From: Ferruginibacter sp.
GTDB lineage: Bacteria > Bacteroidota > Bacteroidia > Chitinophagales > Chitinophagaceae
DNA: 64,000 nucleotides
Reading direction: 5' to 3'
NCBI RefSeq assembly: GCF_028288465.1
Contig: NZ_JAQBNR010000068.1
Span: 62,001-126,000 of the forward strand
Shown: positions 1 to 9,947 of the stretch, one piece after another
How the letters are laid out: every line of letters begins with the position of its first letter
How positions within the stretch are numbered: position 1 is the stretch's first letter
The notes under the pieces: model-generated
Seen by the model: only the letters and a program-made list of their open reading frames with translations
The model's database searches: none
What the model was told of the DNA's origin: nothing
Made by a program: the position numbers and the translations under genes

Positions 1-1
1 C

Positions 2-895
2 ATTGCAGAAGACCTGGATGGTGAAGCACTGGCAACACTGGTGGTAAACAAATTACGTGGTACTATTAAAGTGGCTGCAGTAAAAGCACCAGGCTTTGGT
101 GACAGAAGAAAAGAAATGTTGAATGACCTGGCTGCTTTAACCGGCGGTACTGTTATCAGCGAAGATTTGGGTAATAAACTGGAAGGTGTTGAACTGACTT
201 CATTAGGCCAGGCTTCATCTGTCACTATTGATAAAGACAATACCGTGATCGTTGGTGGTAAAGGAAAAAAATCCGATATCGTTTCACGTGTCAATCAAAT
301 CAAGGCACAGGTAGAAAATACCACTTCTGATTATGATAAAGAAAAGTTACAGGAACGTTTGGCTAAACTGGCCGGTGGTGTTGCTGTGTTGTATGTAGGT
401 GCTGCTACAGAAGTAGAAATGAAAGAAAAGAAAGACCGTGTGGATGATGCATTGCATGCTACAAGAGCTGCAGTTGAAGAAGGTATTGTACCAGGTGGTG
501 GTGTTGCCTACATTCGTGCCATTGCAGGTTTGGAAAAACTGAAAGGTGCACTGAATGCAGATGAAGCAACTGGTATTGCGATTGTTCGCCGTGCTATTGA
601 AGAGCCATTGCGCCAGATCGTTGCCAACTGCGGTATCGAAGGTTCAATCGTTGTACAGAATATTAAAGAAGGCGAAGGAGATTATGGTTTCAATGCCCGC
701 ACTGAAGTATATGAAAATATGTTTAAGGCTGGTGTAATTGATCCTACAAAAGTTGCCCGTGTTGCCCTTGAAAATGCAGCATCTATTGCAGGTATGTTGT
801 TAACAACAGAATGTGTAATAGCCGACAAACCTAAAGATGATGCAGGCCATAACCATGGTGGTGCTCCTGATATGGGTGGAATGGGAGGTTACTAA
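2..895 (+). CDS. groEL: Chaperonin GroEL, C-terminal 297 residues (5' end outside window)
   Basis: The reading frame is open from base 2, so the gene starts before the window. The protein is the large ring subunit of the GroEL/GroES folding chaperonin, a cytoplasmic ATPase. Visible family landmarks are the apical-domain stretch KAPGFGDRRK, the equatorial segment EEGIVPGGGVA, and the flexible Gly/Met tail ending GGMGGY. With a family length near 545 residues, about 45% of the protein is missing at the N-terminus, including the first ATP-binding motifs. A strong hairpin terminator follows 25 bases after the stop. Identification is secure; nothing in the visible part is broken. Confidence 0.98.
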   Translation: MAEDLDGEALATLVVNKLRGTIKVAAVKAPGFGDRRKEMLNDLAALTGGTVISEDLGNKLEGVELTSLGQASSVTIDKDNTVIVGGKGKKSDIVSRVNQIKAQVENTTSDYDKEKLQERLAKLAGGVAVLYVGAATEVEMKEKKDRVDDALHATRAAVEEGIVPGGGVAYIRAIAGLEKLKGALNADEATGIAIVRRAIEEPLRQIVANCGIEGSIVVQNIKEGEGDYGFNARTEVYENMFKAGVIDPTKVARVALENAASIAGMLLTTECVIADKPKDDAGHNHGGAPDMGGMGGY

Positions 896-920
896 TACAA
901 CCGCATTTCAAAATATAAAA

Positions 921-952
921 AATCCCCTTCAATTTTTGGAGGGGATTTTTTT
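921..952 (+). terminator. Rho-independent terminator of groEL
   Basis: AATCCCC at 921-927 pairs with GGGGATT at 941-947; the stem extends inward by three further pairs and is followed by a run of seven T. It lies 25 bases after the groEL stop and ends that transcript. Confidence 0.9.
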
Positions 953-1061
953 GTTTAAACGTTTGACGCCAAACTGGTATTATTAAATGGTCAGCGGTCT
1001 GTAATAAAATTATAGACCAGGTATTCACTGGCAAAGTTCTTAGGCATATGTTTTAGTCCTC

Positions 1062-1505
1062 ATTTTTTTTCTTGATACAAAAAGGAAGCAAAAGAATTAA
1101 GACTGCGAATAAAAGGCTTAAATTTTTATTCGGAGCCGTTTGAAGCGTACTTATGTCAGAAAGCGGTCGTATGAAGTTTCAGGCTTAATAGACTTGCATA
1201 AATGTAAGCGCCTCAATCCTTCCTTCGGGTTGAACACAGTAGCTGCAAAAGATGCCTCTTTCGGTTCAGTGACGGCTTTCCGGAATTCAAAAAATGCGCA
1301 GCATTCCCGATAGCTATCGGGATTTTTGAAAGAAGCAAAAGCGGCGGCGTTGCGGCTACGCAGCCCGCCGGCGGTAGAGGCGAATCTACAACCAGAAAGC
1401 TGTGCGTATTGCCTAAGGTTTGACAACAATATTTGCTTCCATAAATCATATCTTATTTTTTGATAAAAAACAAAAAATTCAGGCTGCAAATAAAAGCGTG
1501 ATCCT
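1062..1505. repeat. Interspersed repeat-like element with flanking direct repeats and a CCCGATAGCTATCGGG palindrome
   Basis: This gene-free stretch has related sequences at its two ends: a T-run, TTGATA, an A-rich stretch, then CTGC-AATAAAAG, at about 1062-1110 and again at about 1452-1500. Between them are a perfect 16-base palindrome (CCCGATAGCTATCGGG, 1308-1323) and a GC-rich foldback (about 1340-1380). A 147-codon minus-strand frame crosses the element, but it is rich in Ser, Arg and Ala from the GC-rich part and resembles no protein I know, so I treat it as chance. The composition is unlike both neighbouring genes. I read it as a non-autonomous dispersed element, function unknown. Confidence 0.45.
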
Positions 1506-1538
1506 AAAAGATTAAAGCAAGGATGTCGATAATATTGG

Positions 1539-2177
1539 TCAATCAACATTGTCAATGCGATGTTGTTTAAAATAATACAACGCATCTGCTTCATTAATTG
1601 GCCGCAGCACCTTACAGGGATTGCCGGCTGCTACTGAATCAGCAGGAATATCTTTTGTGACCACACTGCCGGATCCGATAACTACATTGTTGCCAATAGT
1701 TACACCAGGGTTGATCACAGTGTTGCCGCCAATCCATACATCATTACCAATGGTAACAGGAAAAGCATATTCCCATTCCGCATTTCTTGTACTGGCATCA
1801 ATGGGATGGCCGGCCGTAAATATGCTTACGTTGGGAGCTATAAAAACATTGTTGCCAATCGTAACTTTGGCACAGTCCAGTATTACGCAGTTGTAATTGA
1901 CATAAAAATTATCTCCTGCAAAAATGTTGTACCCGTAATCGCAATGAAAGGGTGGCTCAATCAAAAAATTAGTACCTGTTCTGCCAAACAATTGCCGGAT
2001 AATTTGTATCCGGGCAGCAGCTTCGGCGGGCCGCTGGTTATTGAAATCAAACACCAGTTCTTTGGCGTGCAACCGCTCTGCTGTCAGCGTTGCATCAGAT
2101 GCCTTGTATAATTTACCGGATAACATCTTGTCTTTTTCACTTTGCATAAGAGTATTTTTATTTGATAGAGTGGTCAT
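1539..2177 (-). CDS. Maltose O-acetyltransferase-like sugar acetyltransferase
   Basis: A 212-residue left-handed beta-helix acyltransferase of the Maa/NodL/LacA group, which transfers acetyl from acetyl-CoA to a sugar hydroxyl in the cytoplasm. The N-terminal Maa cap region (SEKDKMLSGKLY) is followed by hexapeptide repeats (VTIGNNVFIAPN, VTIGNDVWIGGN, VTIGNNVVIGSG). The expected catalytic histidine is in FTAGHPID (His124). Length fits the family (about 185-200) if translation starts at the second Met (base 2147), which aligns better with the usual N-terminus than the first. It stands alone, opposite to groEL and hutU. The exact acceptor cannot be read from the sequence. Confidence 0.88.
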   Translation of the reverse strand: MTTLSNKNTLMQSEKDKMLSGKLYKASDATLTAERLHAKELVFDFNNQRPAEAAARIQIIRQLFGRTGTNFLIEPPFHCDYGYNIFAGDNFYVNYNCVILDCAKVTIGNNVFIAPNVSIFTAGHPIDASTRNAEWEYAFPVTIGNDVWIGGNTVINPGVTIGNNVVIGSGSVVTKDIPADSVAAGNPCKVLRPINEADALYYFKQHRIDNVD

Positions 2178-2588
2178 TTGTTTTGAAGGTAATGCCTGCT
2201 ATAGCTTTCTGAAAATCTGACAACTTCGTCTTTAACAACCTTAGTAGAAATTAACAAAAGAACTGATAAACCTTATTACCATATTCTGAACACTAATAAT
2301 GTAATAAGGTTACCATATTCTAAAAATAATACTGCTAAGGTTTATTGAGAGACAAATCATAGTGCTGCAATTGTTAGAAAGCTCTTTATCATTGATTCAT
2401 GCTTAGTTATTCTCACTAAACTGCAGCAACCGGCATAAAAATCGAAAAACACTTACCCTCAATATACTTTCTTCTCTACAATTTAGCTTCTTTAAATCAA
2501 CCAATTTTACTAAAGTAAAAATCCAATACTATTCCAAAGCAGTGTCCGTCTCTAAGTTTGCCCTGAATTAAATATTACTCCTGAAAAG

Positions 2589-2609
2589 CCTCCCAAGTGG
2601 AGGTTTTTT
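2589..2609 (+). terminator. Isolated intrinsic-terminator-like hairpin
   Basis: CCTCC (2589-2593), a 5-base loop, GGAGG (2599-2603), then six T. It is preceded by AAAAG, so it could work in both directions. No gene end lies near it; it may mark an unseen small transcript or be a leftover. Confidence 0.5.
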
Positions 2610-2962
2610 ATTGCCCTGAATTTTTCCAGTGCTGGGTGTATTATTCTTTTAAATTACACTTCTCAAACACCCCGACGGCGGCTTCCGGCCCCGGCGGCGG
2701 TTAAGTGATATCTTCGGATATACGTTGATTGATTAACTGCAACCGGGCTAGTCAGGTCGTACGGGTTTTATAAATGCTAAAAGTGGTAGGCAGCCTTTTT
2801 CATTAACCGCCGTCAGGGTTTATAACCGCTGACGGCGGTATGCAGATTCGTTTTAATCTGCCGCTCCCAGGCGTTCCTGTTCTTCAGGGCGGGATTGATA
2901 ACCGCTGACCGTATTGTTCAATGTAAAACTATTCTAACCATTCAACCCGAAAAAAATAAATG

Positions 2963-2970
2963 TAAATTTG
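2963..2970 (+). promoter_or_regulatory. Possible Bacteroidota -7 element upstream of hutU
   Basis: TAAATTTG matches the Bacteroidota primary-sigma -7 consensus TAnnTTTG and lies about 100 bases before the hutU start. I see no good -33 TTG at the usual 17-20 base distance, so this is a weak call. Confidence 0.35.
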
Positions 2971-3071
2971 AGTATTCACACAGGAAACAAATCATCACAG
3001 TTCAATTTATAGTAAGCGCATACCATCAGGGGCTTGCAGGTATGAACAGTAAATCGAAATAATAAAATCAT

Positions 3072-4751
3072 ATGCCAACCATTCAACCACAATATAGCGC
3101 AGCCAAATATAAAACGCCCACTGGTACTACACTGACCTGTAAAAACTGGATCGCAGAAGCAGCCTACAGAATGCTGTTGAATAACCTCGATCCTGAAGTC
3201 GCCGAAAGGCCCGAAGAGTTGATTGTATACGGCGGTCGCGGCAAGGCGGCACGTAATTTCGAGAGCCTTGACCTGATCTTAAAAGCATTGAAAGATTTGA
3301 ATGAAGATGAGACCCTGCTGGTACAAAGCGGCAAACCGGTTGCCATGCTGAAGACGCATAAAGATGCGCCTAGGGTATTAATCTCCAACAGCCAGCTGGT
3401 ACCCAAATGGGCCGACTGGGATCATTTTGATGAGCTGGAAAAAAAGGGTCTTATCATGTATGGTCAGATGACGGCCGGCTCGTGGATCTATATCGGTTCG
3501 CAAGGTATTGTACAAGGTACTTATGAAACATATGCCGCCGCTGCCAATAAAGACTTCGGGGGCACATTAAAAGGCACGTTGAATGTTACTGCGGGCCTCG
3601 GCGGAATGGGAGGGGCGCAGCCATTGGCCATTACCATGAATGAAGGCGTGGCGCTGATTGCAGAGGTAGAAGAATGGCGCATCGATAAACGCATTGAAAC
3701 CAGGTACCTGGATGTAAAAATTACGGACATAGACACTGCCATTGACGCTGCGCTGGAAGCAAAACAACAGGGACAAGCTTTATCTATAAGCGTTTTGTGC
3801 AATGCCGTTACACTTTTGCAAAGACTGGTAGAAAGAAACATTATCCCTGATACTTTAACCGATCAAACGTCGGCACATGACCCGCTGGTAGGGTATGTAC
3901 CGCATACGCTCTCCAATGAACAGGCAAATGTATTGCGTAAACAAAATCCGCAGCAGTATATTGAATTAAGTTATCAAAGTATGAAGCTGCATGTAATGCT
4001 GATGCTGCAGTTACAGCAACTCGGCGCCGTTACTTTCGATTATGGCAATAATATAAGGGCCAGGGCACAGGAGAAGGGGCTGACCAATGCGTTTGATTTT
4101 CCGGGTTTTGTTCCGGCCTATATCCGGCCATTGTTTTGCCTGGGTATGGGCCCGTTTCGCTGGGTAGCACTGAGTGGCGATCCTGAAGATATCCGGGTAA
4201 CTGATACCGTTATGATGGAATTATTTCCTGAAAATGAAAGCATGACCCGCTGGATAAAAATGGCACAGCAACGCATCGCATTCCAGGGTCTGCCGGCACG
4301 CATCTGCTGGATAGGACAGGGGGAAAGAGAAAAAGCCGGCCTTGCATTTAATGAGCTCGTACGTACGGGAAAAGTAAAAGCACCCATTGTTATTGGAAGA
4401 GATCACCTTGACACGGGTTCGGTAGCCAGTCCTAACCGCGAAACAGAAGCTATGCTGGATGGAAGTGATGCCATTGCTGACTGGCCCGTGCTAAATGCCT
4501 TGGTAAATACGGCCGGCGGAGCAAGCTGGGTAAGTCTCCATCATGGTGGCGGCGTTGGCATGGGGTACAGTATTCATGCAGGCATGGTAATAGTGGCAGA
4601 TGGCACACCTGAAGCTGCCGTACGGTTAAGCCGTGTATTGCGTAACGATCCCGGCTTAGGCATAATCCGCCACGCAGATGCAGGCTATGATGTAGCGAAA
4701 GATACCAGCCGCAAATTTGGACTGGATATCAAAGACCGCCTTGAAAAATAA
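3072..4751 (+). CDS. hutU: Urocanate hydratase
   Basis: A 559-residue full-length urocanase, the second enzyme of histidine degradation. It hydrates urocanate to imidazolonepropionate using tightly bound NAD+ as electrophile. Diagnostic parts are the N-terminal NWIAEAAYRMLLNNLDPEVAERP, the Gly-rich TAGLGGMGGAQP nucleotide-binding segment, GLPARICWIGQGER carrying the conserved active-site Cys (Cys412), and GGASWVSLHHGGGVGMGYS near the C-terminus. The start is a clear ATG shortly after an A-rich leader. No other hut gene (hutH, hutI, hutG) is adjacent, so the pathway must be completed elsewhere. Confidence 0.97.
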   Translation: MPTIQPQYSAAKYKTPTGTTLTCKNWIAEAAYRMLLNNLDPEVAERPEELIVYGGRGKAARNFESLDLILKALKDLNEDETLLVQSGKPVAMLKTHKDAPRVLISNSQLVPKWADWDHFDELEKKGLIMYGQMTAGSWIYIGSQGIVQGTYETYAAAANKDFGGTLKGTLNVTAGLGGMGGAQPLAITMNEGVALIAEVEEWRIDKRIETRYLDVKITDIDTAIDAALEAKQQGQALSISVLCNAVTLLQRLVERNIIPDTLTDQTSAHDPLVGYVPHTLSNEQANVLRKQNPQQYIELSYQSMKLHVMLMLQLQQLGAVTFDYGNNIRARAQEKGLTNAFDFPGFVPAYIRPLFCLGMGPFRWVALSGDPEDIRVTDTVMMELFPENESMTRWIKMAQQRIAFQGLPARICWIGQGEREKAGLAFNELVRTGKVKAPIVIGRDHLDTGSVASPNRETEAMLDGSDAIADWPVLNALVNTAGGASWVSLHHGGGVGMGYSIHAGMVIVADGTPEAAVRLSRVLRNDPGLGIIRHADAGYDVAKDTSRKFGLDIKDRLEK

Positions 4752-5168
4752 CCGTGGGCGAACTTGCTTCTCCATTGTTACAACTATTTTTTGATCAGCC
4801 CTGACATGCTAATTCACCAAAAATCAATTGGTTATAAATTTCAGAATGGGCATATTATGTCATTTGTAAAAAATATTTTATAATTTATATACATTATTCA
4901 AAATAATTTATATTTTTATAGCCGTTCGTCCATATCAGTTCATCAAATGTTTTAGGAGGTAAACTCCGCATGGCTGAATTTCTTACCTCATATTCACTCG
5001 TCGTTTTTAAGTTAATCCATATATCTGCTGAATAAAATAGTGTACCTGTAATTGTGATCCGGCTGCTCTACCTCCCTTCCATGATAAGTTCCTGAGCATA
5101 CGCTGTGTAAAAAAACGCTCTTTTTTACAGGGGAATCGTATGTCCTGTTCCGGTGAAAATAAGTCGTC
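4752..5168. other. AT-rich intergenic region, no recognisable gene
   Basis: This 417-base gap contains a very AT-rich block (about 4858-4920) and a small foldback GGAGGTAAACTCC near 4955-4967. I see no terminator after hutU and no convincing promoter element for the large gene downstream. Confidence 0.5.
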
Positions 5169-8100
5169 ATGAAAACATATATTTTCCTCCCTGCAGTTGG
5201 CCTGCAGTTATGCATTTGCAGCTCAGGCCAGACAAACAATTATTTCGGTGCTTCTGGCATCCTGAACGGAAATGTCTGGAGCACAGCACCCGTAGGCCCG
5301 TATACCGCTGCGTTAAATACAAGCGGGGGCGCTATCATCTATTTCAATAACCCCGCAACAGTAACCGGTGGAACTATAACTGTGGCGGGTATCAACGCCA
5401 ATGCCAACGTATCCGCCTGGACGAACGGGGGTACTTTAGGTACCGGCGGAACGGTCATTCCGATAACAGTAGGAGCCGGGGCTATCCTGAATATGAACCA
5501 GGCTATATCAACTACTGCCGGTACGGGCTTTAATAAAACAGGCACGGGTACGCTGGTTTTCGGCACTGGTGGCAACTACGATGGCGGGTTTACGCTGACA
5601 GCAGGAACCATGGTAGTAAATGGTATCAATGCAATGGGTGCTACCGGAAGCAACACGCTCGCCCTGAACGGAGGCACACTTTGTTCAACTGGAAATATGG
5701 CCCTTGCAGCAAAATACCCCGGGGGTATAACCATTGGGGGCAATGTACAATTTGGAGAAACTGCTGCACCTGCTGCAGCTGCTGCCAGTCTCACTTTCAG
5801 TAATAACATTAATCTCGGCAATGCCAACCGTACCCTCACCATAGGTAACGCGGGTACGTTATCTTTTGGTGGTATTATTTCCAACAGTGCTCCGGCAGGT
5901 ATCAGCTTTTCAGCCAACAGCAATGGCACCGGATTATTTGATATTACCAATGCGGCCAATATTTTTTCCGGACCGGTAAACATAAATGGTGGTGAAGTTC
6001 GCTTTGCTGCCGATGGTAGTTTCGGCAATCCGGCGAACGTGATTGTAATGGATGGTGGCGTTTTGCGTACAGACGCCACATTTACCCTTGCACACAATCT
6101 TCAGTTGGGCCCGGCACCCGGAACTGCAATAAATATTCCTGCAGGTAACCTCACGATCAGCGGCACAATCGCTGACAAATCAGGTGCCGGAAACCTTATA
6201 AAAAAAGGCGCTGGTATACTAACACTGACTGGTGCGAATACTTTTACCGGTACAACAATGCTCTCGGCTGGCGGAGGTACCCTGCAGTTAAATAAAATTG
6301 GGGGCAATACCATTCCTGCAACAAACGATGTAGTGGTAAATGGCGGCGTGCTGCAAATAAGCCGTAACCAAACACTCAATAATATCAGTTTGGTGGCGGG
6401 CAATCTCACGATCGACAACGGAGTTACACTTACCATCAATGGTACGCTGGATCATTTTCCTGCCGCATCTGTTACGCTGACAGGTAGCGGAAAAATTGCC
6501 TACGGACCCGCTGGTAGCCTGAAGTATTCAGGTACTTCTGCCAAAACAGTAACAGCAAAAGAATGGCCGCTGGTAAATGTGCCATTCACTGTGATTTGTA
6601 ATAACAGTGCCGGTGTTATATTGCCCGTTACCGGGAGCGTTAACGGCAGCCTGCAATTGTCTGCCGGAACTTTTACGATTGGTGCCGGAGGTTTACTAGA
6701 CCTGGATGGAGCGGATCTGATTATTGGTGCCGGTAGCCTTGCTGGCAATGCAGCTGCCGGCTTCACCGTAAGAGGCACAACAGGCAATAAAGTAACCATT
6801 CCAGCGGCCATTGGCTTACAAAATGTGACTGTTGGCGATACAAGAACACTGGCATTAAATGGGACCAGCAGCCTTACTTTATCTGGCAATTTGTTCGTCG
6901 CCGCCAATGCAGTATTTGACAACGGCGGCGAAAGCCAGATATTAGACAATGGAGGCACTGTTACGATCAATGGCAGATTTATCAATCGTGATAAGGATAA
7001 CTTTACCGGCACCAATGGAGCCATACCCGGGGTTACGACTACATTGATGCCCGGCAGTGTCGTTGAGTATGCCCTTGCAGGAAATCAGGTGATCACTAAA
7101 AGGGATGATTATAGTGACATCGTTTTTTCCAACGGTGGTACAAAAACACTGGCCAATGCGTGCATTCCCACAGGTACTGTTTTTATCAAAGGCAATACTA
7201 CTGTCGATGCGGGCATTCATGTGTTTGGAGACCTGTTAACCAGTCTTTCTATGGATAATGGCCGCCTGATTTTAAGAGGTACCGGCAATCCCCAACCCCA
7301 CATGGGCGGCACTTACAACCTGACGGGTGGCGTGGTGCAATTTGATTGCAACAGCGCCAGCGGACAAACCATCCGCAGTGAAACCTATAAAAATATTGAA
7401 ACCACCGGCTTGTATACCGGCAACTCAAACGGTAATATTACCCTGGGTTCAAACGGAACCTTTACAGTAAAAGCCGGCAGCGTGTTTGAGATGAATGACA
7501 ATGCAATCATTGGCCCTTCCGGCATTCAAACCGTTACGGTGGAAACCGGCGCCACCTTTAAATGCGGCAACGCCTTCGGCTTCAACGGCCCGCTGTCCGG
7601 GTTAAACTCGCCCGCTGTAAGGGATAATATTGAGAACGTTATCTTACAGCCGGGCAGCACCGTTAATTACTCCCGGTCTAATCCGCCGCAGGTAAGCGGC
7701 AACCAGTCAATCACCAATACCATTCCTTATCAGCACCTCGTGATTGCTGGCTCAGCCGGTATTAAAACAGCGCCTGCAGGTATACTGACTATATCTGGTG
7801 ATTTTATAAAAACCGGCACACCCGTATTTGCACATAATAATGGCACGGTGCTGCTAAATGGCGGGAACCAGTCTTTTGCCGGTTTGCCATATAATAATCT
7901 ATTGCTTGACAATACCGGAGTTAAAACACTCACAGGTAACGCCAGCATTGCCGATTCCATTCAAATCAGTAACCTGCTTACAACACCCTCAACAGAATTG
8001 TCGCTGGGTGAAAATTATATTACGTTGCTATCCGGCGCCACTAAAACTGCCAGGGTGGGGGCCATCCCTGATGTTGCCGGCGTAAAAATAAATTATGGTA

Positions 8101-9893
8101 CCAATGGCCGGTTTGTGATTGAAAGATATTATCCCCCCAAACGTGCCTGGCGATTGATTACTGCCCCTGTTACAGCGGATGCATCTACCGGCACTATTTT
8201 TAATTCCTGGCAAAACCGGGGATTCGCAACCAGCCAAAGCGGCACATTTATAACCGGCAAAAATCCGGCTCCCGCGGTGAATGGGTTAGATCCATCGCCC
8301 TTTAATAACAGCTCTCTAAAAACATTTAATGCCGCCACGCAGTTACTGGAAGAAGTCACCAATACCAGGACCCAATTGATTTCCGGCACTACGGGCTCAG
8401 CGGATAACCGGGGCTACTTTATTTTTGTCAGGGGCGACCGGAGTACAGTTAATCTTTTTAACCCATCCTTTGCCAATGCAACCGTGCTGAGAGATACCGG
8501 CAAAATCTTAATCAAAAATCAGTCATTCACATTCAGCGGTCTAACGCCCGGCAGCTTTTACCTGGTGGGCAATCCATACGCTTCACCAGTGTATGCATCC
8601 CGCCTGGTGGCTGCAACACCGGGTATCAACAACGGCATATTTTACACCTGGGATCCCAATCTGAATGCACAACACGGCGGCTATATTGCGATGACTTATA
8701 GTACTGTTGCCGGGGGCAACTGGATAGCAACACCACCCAGCCCCGTTGGCAAACAGGACAGCATCATTCAATCCGGCCAGGCTTTTTTTGTACAAGCGTC
8801 CGCACCTTCGGCTACCATTGCATTTAACGAGACAGATAAATGGCGCACCGGCAATCCCGCGGTGTTTCGCCCGCTGGGCGGCAGCGTGCCAGCAGGATTT
8901 TCTTTGCGCACAGATTTATACTTGCTTAATACCGATAGCACAACAACTTTAGCCGATGGGATATTGGCTGAATACAGCGAAGGTTACAATAACGGTATTG
9001 ATTACAATGATGCAGCAAAAATGCCTAACCCCGGCGAAGCCCTTGCTTTATACAGGGAAAACAAATCAATCACCGTAGAGCGACGAAGCGTCTTTGCGGT
9101 AACTGATACCCTGGTACTAAACCTCACCAGAACTACGGCCCGTAGTTACCAGTTTGTATTCACCGCAACGAATATAGATCCCCTGGTTACCGCACGCCTG
9201 TCAGACAGGTACACCGGAGCAAGTACACCAGTCAAGACGCAGGGAAATACGCAAATTTCATTTACCATCACCGGGGAAAAATCCAGCGCCGCACCTGATC
9301 GATTCCGCATTGTATTCACCAGGTCTGCCAAAGCACTGGCAACAACCAGTACCCATATCAGTGCTGAAAAATTGGGTCAAACGATTAAGGTATCATGGAA
9401 AGTTGAAAATGAAACCGGCATATCCCGTTATGCAGTACAAAAATCGCTGGACGGAGTCGCTTTCAGTACCCTCAGATTGGTGAAGGCTGCAGGTAAACCT
9501 ATGCCACTGCGCTATGCTGTGCTGGATGAAAATCCCGTAGCCGGTGATAATTTTTACCGGGTGCAGACCATTGACCAAAATGGTGCAGCGACCTATACCA
9601 GTACTGTTGCTTTGCGCTGGCAGGAGAAAGAAAAAGACATACTTGTATATCCCAACCCGGTAACAGGCGGTATTATCAATCTGCATTTGTTGAATCAACC
9701 CGCCGGTGCCTACCTTATAAAAATATTCAGTGAAACGGGGCAATTGATGATGGAAAGAAAAGTTGACTACGATGGATTTGGCCGTCATGTGGCCATCTCT
9801 TTGCCTGAGGACATTGCCTATACTACTGTTGGGTTATTGCAAATTGTCGGCCCCGATAATCGGGTTAAAATGCTGAAAATTACAATGCGGTGA
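5169..9893 (+). CDS. Giant secreted protein: autotransporter-type beta-strand repeats with T9SS C-terminal sorting domain
   Basis: The 1574-residue product starts with a short signal peptide (MKTYIFLPAVGLQLCIC, cleavage near residue 20). From about residue 25 to 950 it is Gly/Asn/Thr-rich parallel beta-helix, including at least two clear autotransporter-associated beta-strand repeats (NKTGTGTLVFGTGGNYDG and KKGAGILTLTGANTFTG) and many looser units. A less repetitive middle (about 980-1380) contains phrases such as FYLVGNPYASP and a fibronectin/Ig-like segment (SRYAVQKSLDGVAFS, about 1420-1480). The last 85 residues, opening with ILVYPNPVTGG, match the type A sorting signal of the type IX secretion system. 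It is thus predicted to cross the outer membrane by T9SS and be surface-anchored or released. Passenger function is probably adhesive or structural (inference). No enzyme motif is seen. Confidence 0.9.
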   Translation: MKTYIFLPAVGLQLCICSSGQTNNYFGASGILNGNVWSTAPVGPYTAALNTSGGAIIYFNNPATVTGGTITVAGINANANVSAWTNGGTLGTGGTVIPITVGAGAILNMNQAISTTAGTGFNKTGTGTLVFGTGGNYDGGFTLTAGTMVVNGINAMGATGSNTLALNGGTLCSTGNMALAAKYPGGITIGGNVQFGETAAPAAAAASLTFSNNINLGNANRTLTIGNAGTLSFGGIISNSAPAGISFSANSNGTGLFDITNAANIFSGPVNINGGEVRFAADGSFGNPANVIVMDGGVLRTDATFTLAHNLQLGPAPGTAINIPAGNLTISGTIADKSGAGNLIKKGAGILTLTGANTFTGTTMLSAGGGTLQLNKIGGNTIPATNDVVVNGGVLQISRNQTLNNISLVAGNLTIDNGVTLTINGTLDHFPAASVTLTGSGKIAYGPAGSLKYSGTSAKTVTAKEWPLVNVPFTVICNNSAGVILPVTGSVNGSLQLSAGTFTIGAGGLLDLDGADLIIGAGSLAGNAAAGFTVRGTTGNKVTIPAAIGLQNVTVGDTRTLALNGTSSLTLSGNLFVAANAVFDNGGESQILDNGGTVTINGRFINRDKDNFTGTNGAIPGVTTTLMPGSVVEYALAGNQVITKRDDYSDIVFSNGGTKTLANACIPTGTVFIKGNTTVDAGIHVFGDLLTSLSMDNGRLILRGTGNPQPHMGGTYNLTGGVVQFDCNSASGQTIRSETYKNIETTGLYTGNSNGNITLGSNGTFTVKAGSVFEMNDNAIIGPSGIQTVTVETGATFKCGNAFGFNGPLSGLNSPAVRDNIENVILQPGSTVNYSRSNPPQVSGNQSITNTIPYQHLVIAGSAGIKTAPAGILTISGDFIKTGTPVFAHNNGTVLLNGGNQSFAGLPYNNLLLDNTGVKTLTGNASIADSIQISNLLTTPSTELSLGENYITLLSGATKTARVGAIPDVAGVKINYGTNGRFVIERYYPPKRAWRLITAPVTADASTGTIFNSWQNRGFATSQSGTFITGKNPAPAVNGLDPSPFNNSSLKTFNAATQLLEEVTNTRTQLISGTTGSADNRGYFIFVRGDRSTVNLFNPSFANATVLRDTGKILIKNQSFTFSGLTPGSFYLVGNPYASPVYASRLVAATPGINNGIFYTWDPNLNAQHGGYIAMTYSTVAGGNWIATPPSPVGKQDSIIQSGQAFFVQASAPSATIAFNETDKWRTGNPAVFRPLGGSVPAGFSLRTDLYLLNTDSTTTLADGILAEYSEGYNNGIDYNDAAKMPNPGEALALYRENKSITVERRSVFAVTDTLVLNLTRTTARSYQFVFTATNIDPLVTARLSDRYTGASTPVKTQGNTQISFTITGEKSSAAPDRFRIVFTRSAKALATTSTHISAEKLGQTIKVSWKVENETGISRYAVQKSLDGVAFSTLRLVKAAGKPMPLRYAVLDENPVAGDNFYRVQTIDQNGAATYTSTVALRWQEKEKDILVYPNPVTGGIINLHLLNQPAGAYLIKIFSETGQLMMERKVDYDGFGRHVAISLPEDIAYTTVGLLQIVGPDNRVKMLKITMR

Positions 9894-9947
9894 TCACTGA
9901 TGATATTTTTTTGATTAGTGGCAATTCGGTATCCAGGTCGCAAGTTG

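Larger units (their letters stand above)
2178..3071. other. Gene-free interval with foldbacks upstream of hutU
   Basis: About 0.9 kb without a credible gene. It holds a terminator-like hairpin at 2589-2609 with no obvious gene to terminate. A GC-rich inverted pair, ACCGCCGTCA at 2806-2815 and TGACGGCGGT at 2830-2839, is preceded by a related GC-rich stretch near 2670-2700. A possible hutU promoter lies at its right end. The GC-rich foldbacks stand out from the AT-rich surroundings and may be remnants of dispersed palindromic repeats. Confidence 0.5.

Noticed and set aside
1151..1594. 147-codon minus-strand frame in the groEL-maa gap
   Set aside because: It overlaps the maa 3' end and a dispersed repeat element; composition follows the DNA palindromes and no protein family resemblance is visible.
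4970..5035. 21-residue frame preceded by AGGAGG
   Set aside because: The AGGAGG is part of a small foldback (GGAGGTAAACTCC), Bacteroidota rarely use strong Shine-Dalgarno sites, and the peptide has no recognisable feature.
5339..7024. Several minus-strand frames of 78-174 codons opposite the giant surface protein
   Set aside because: They are Pro/Val/Ala-rich antisense images of Gly/Asn/Thr-rich repeats, a common artefact.
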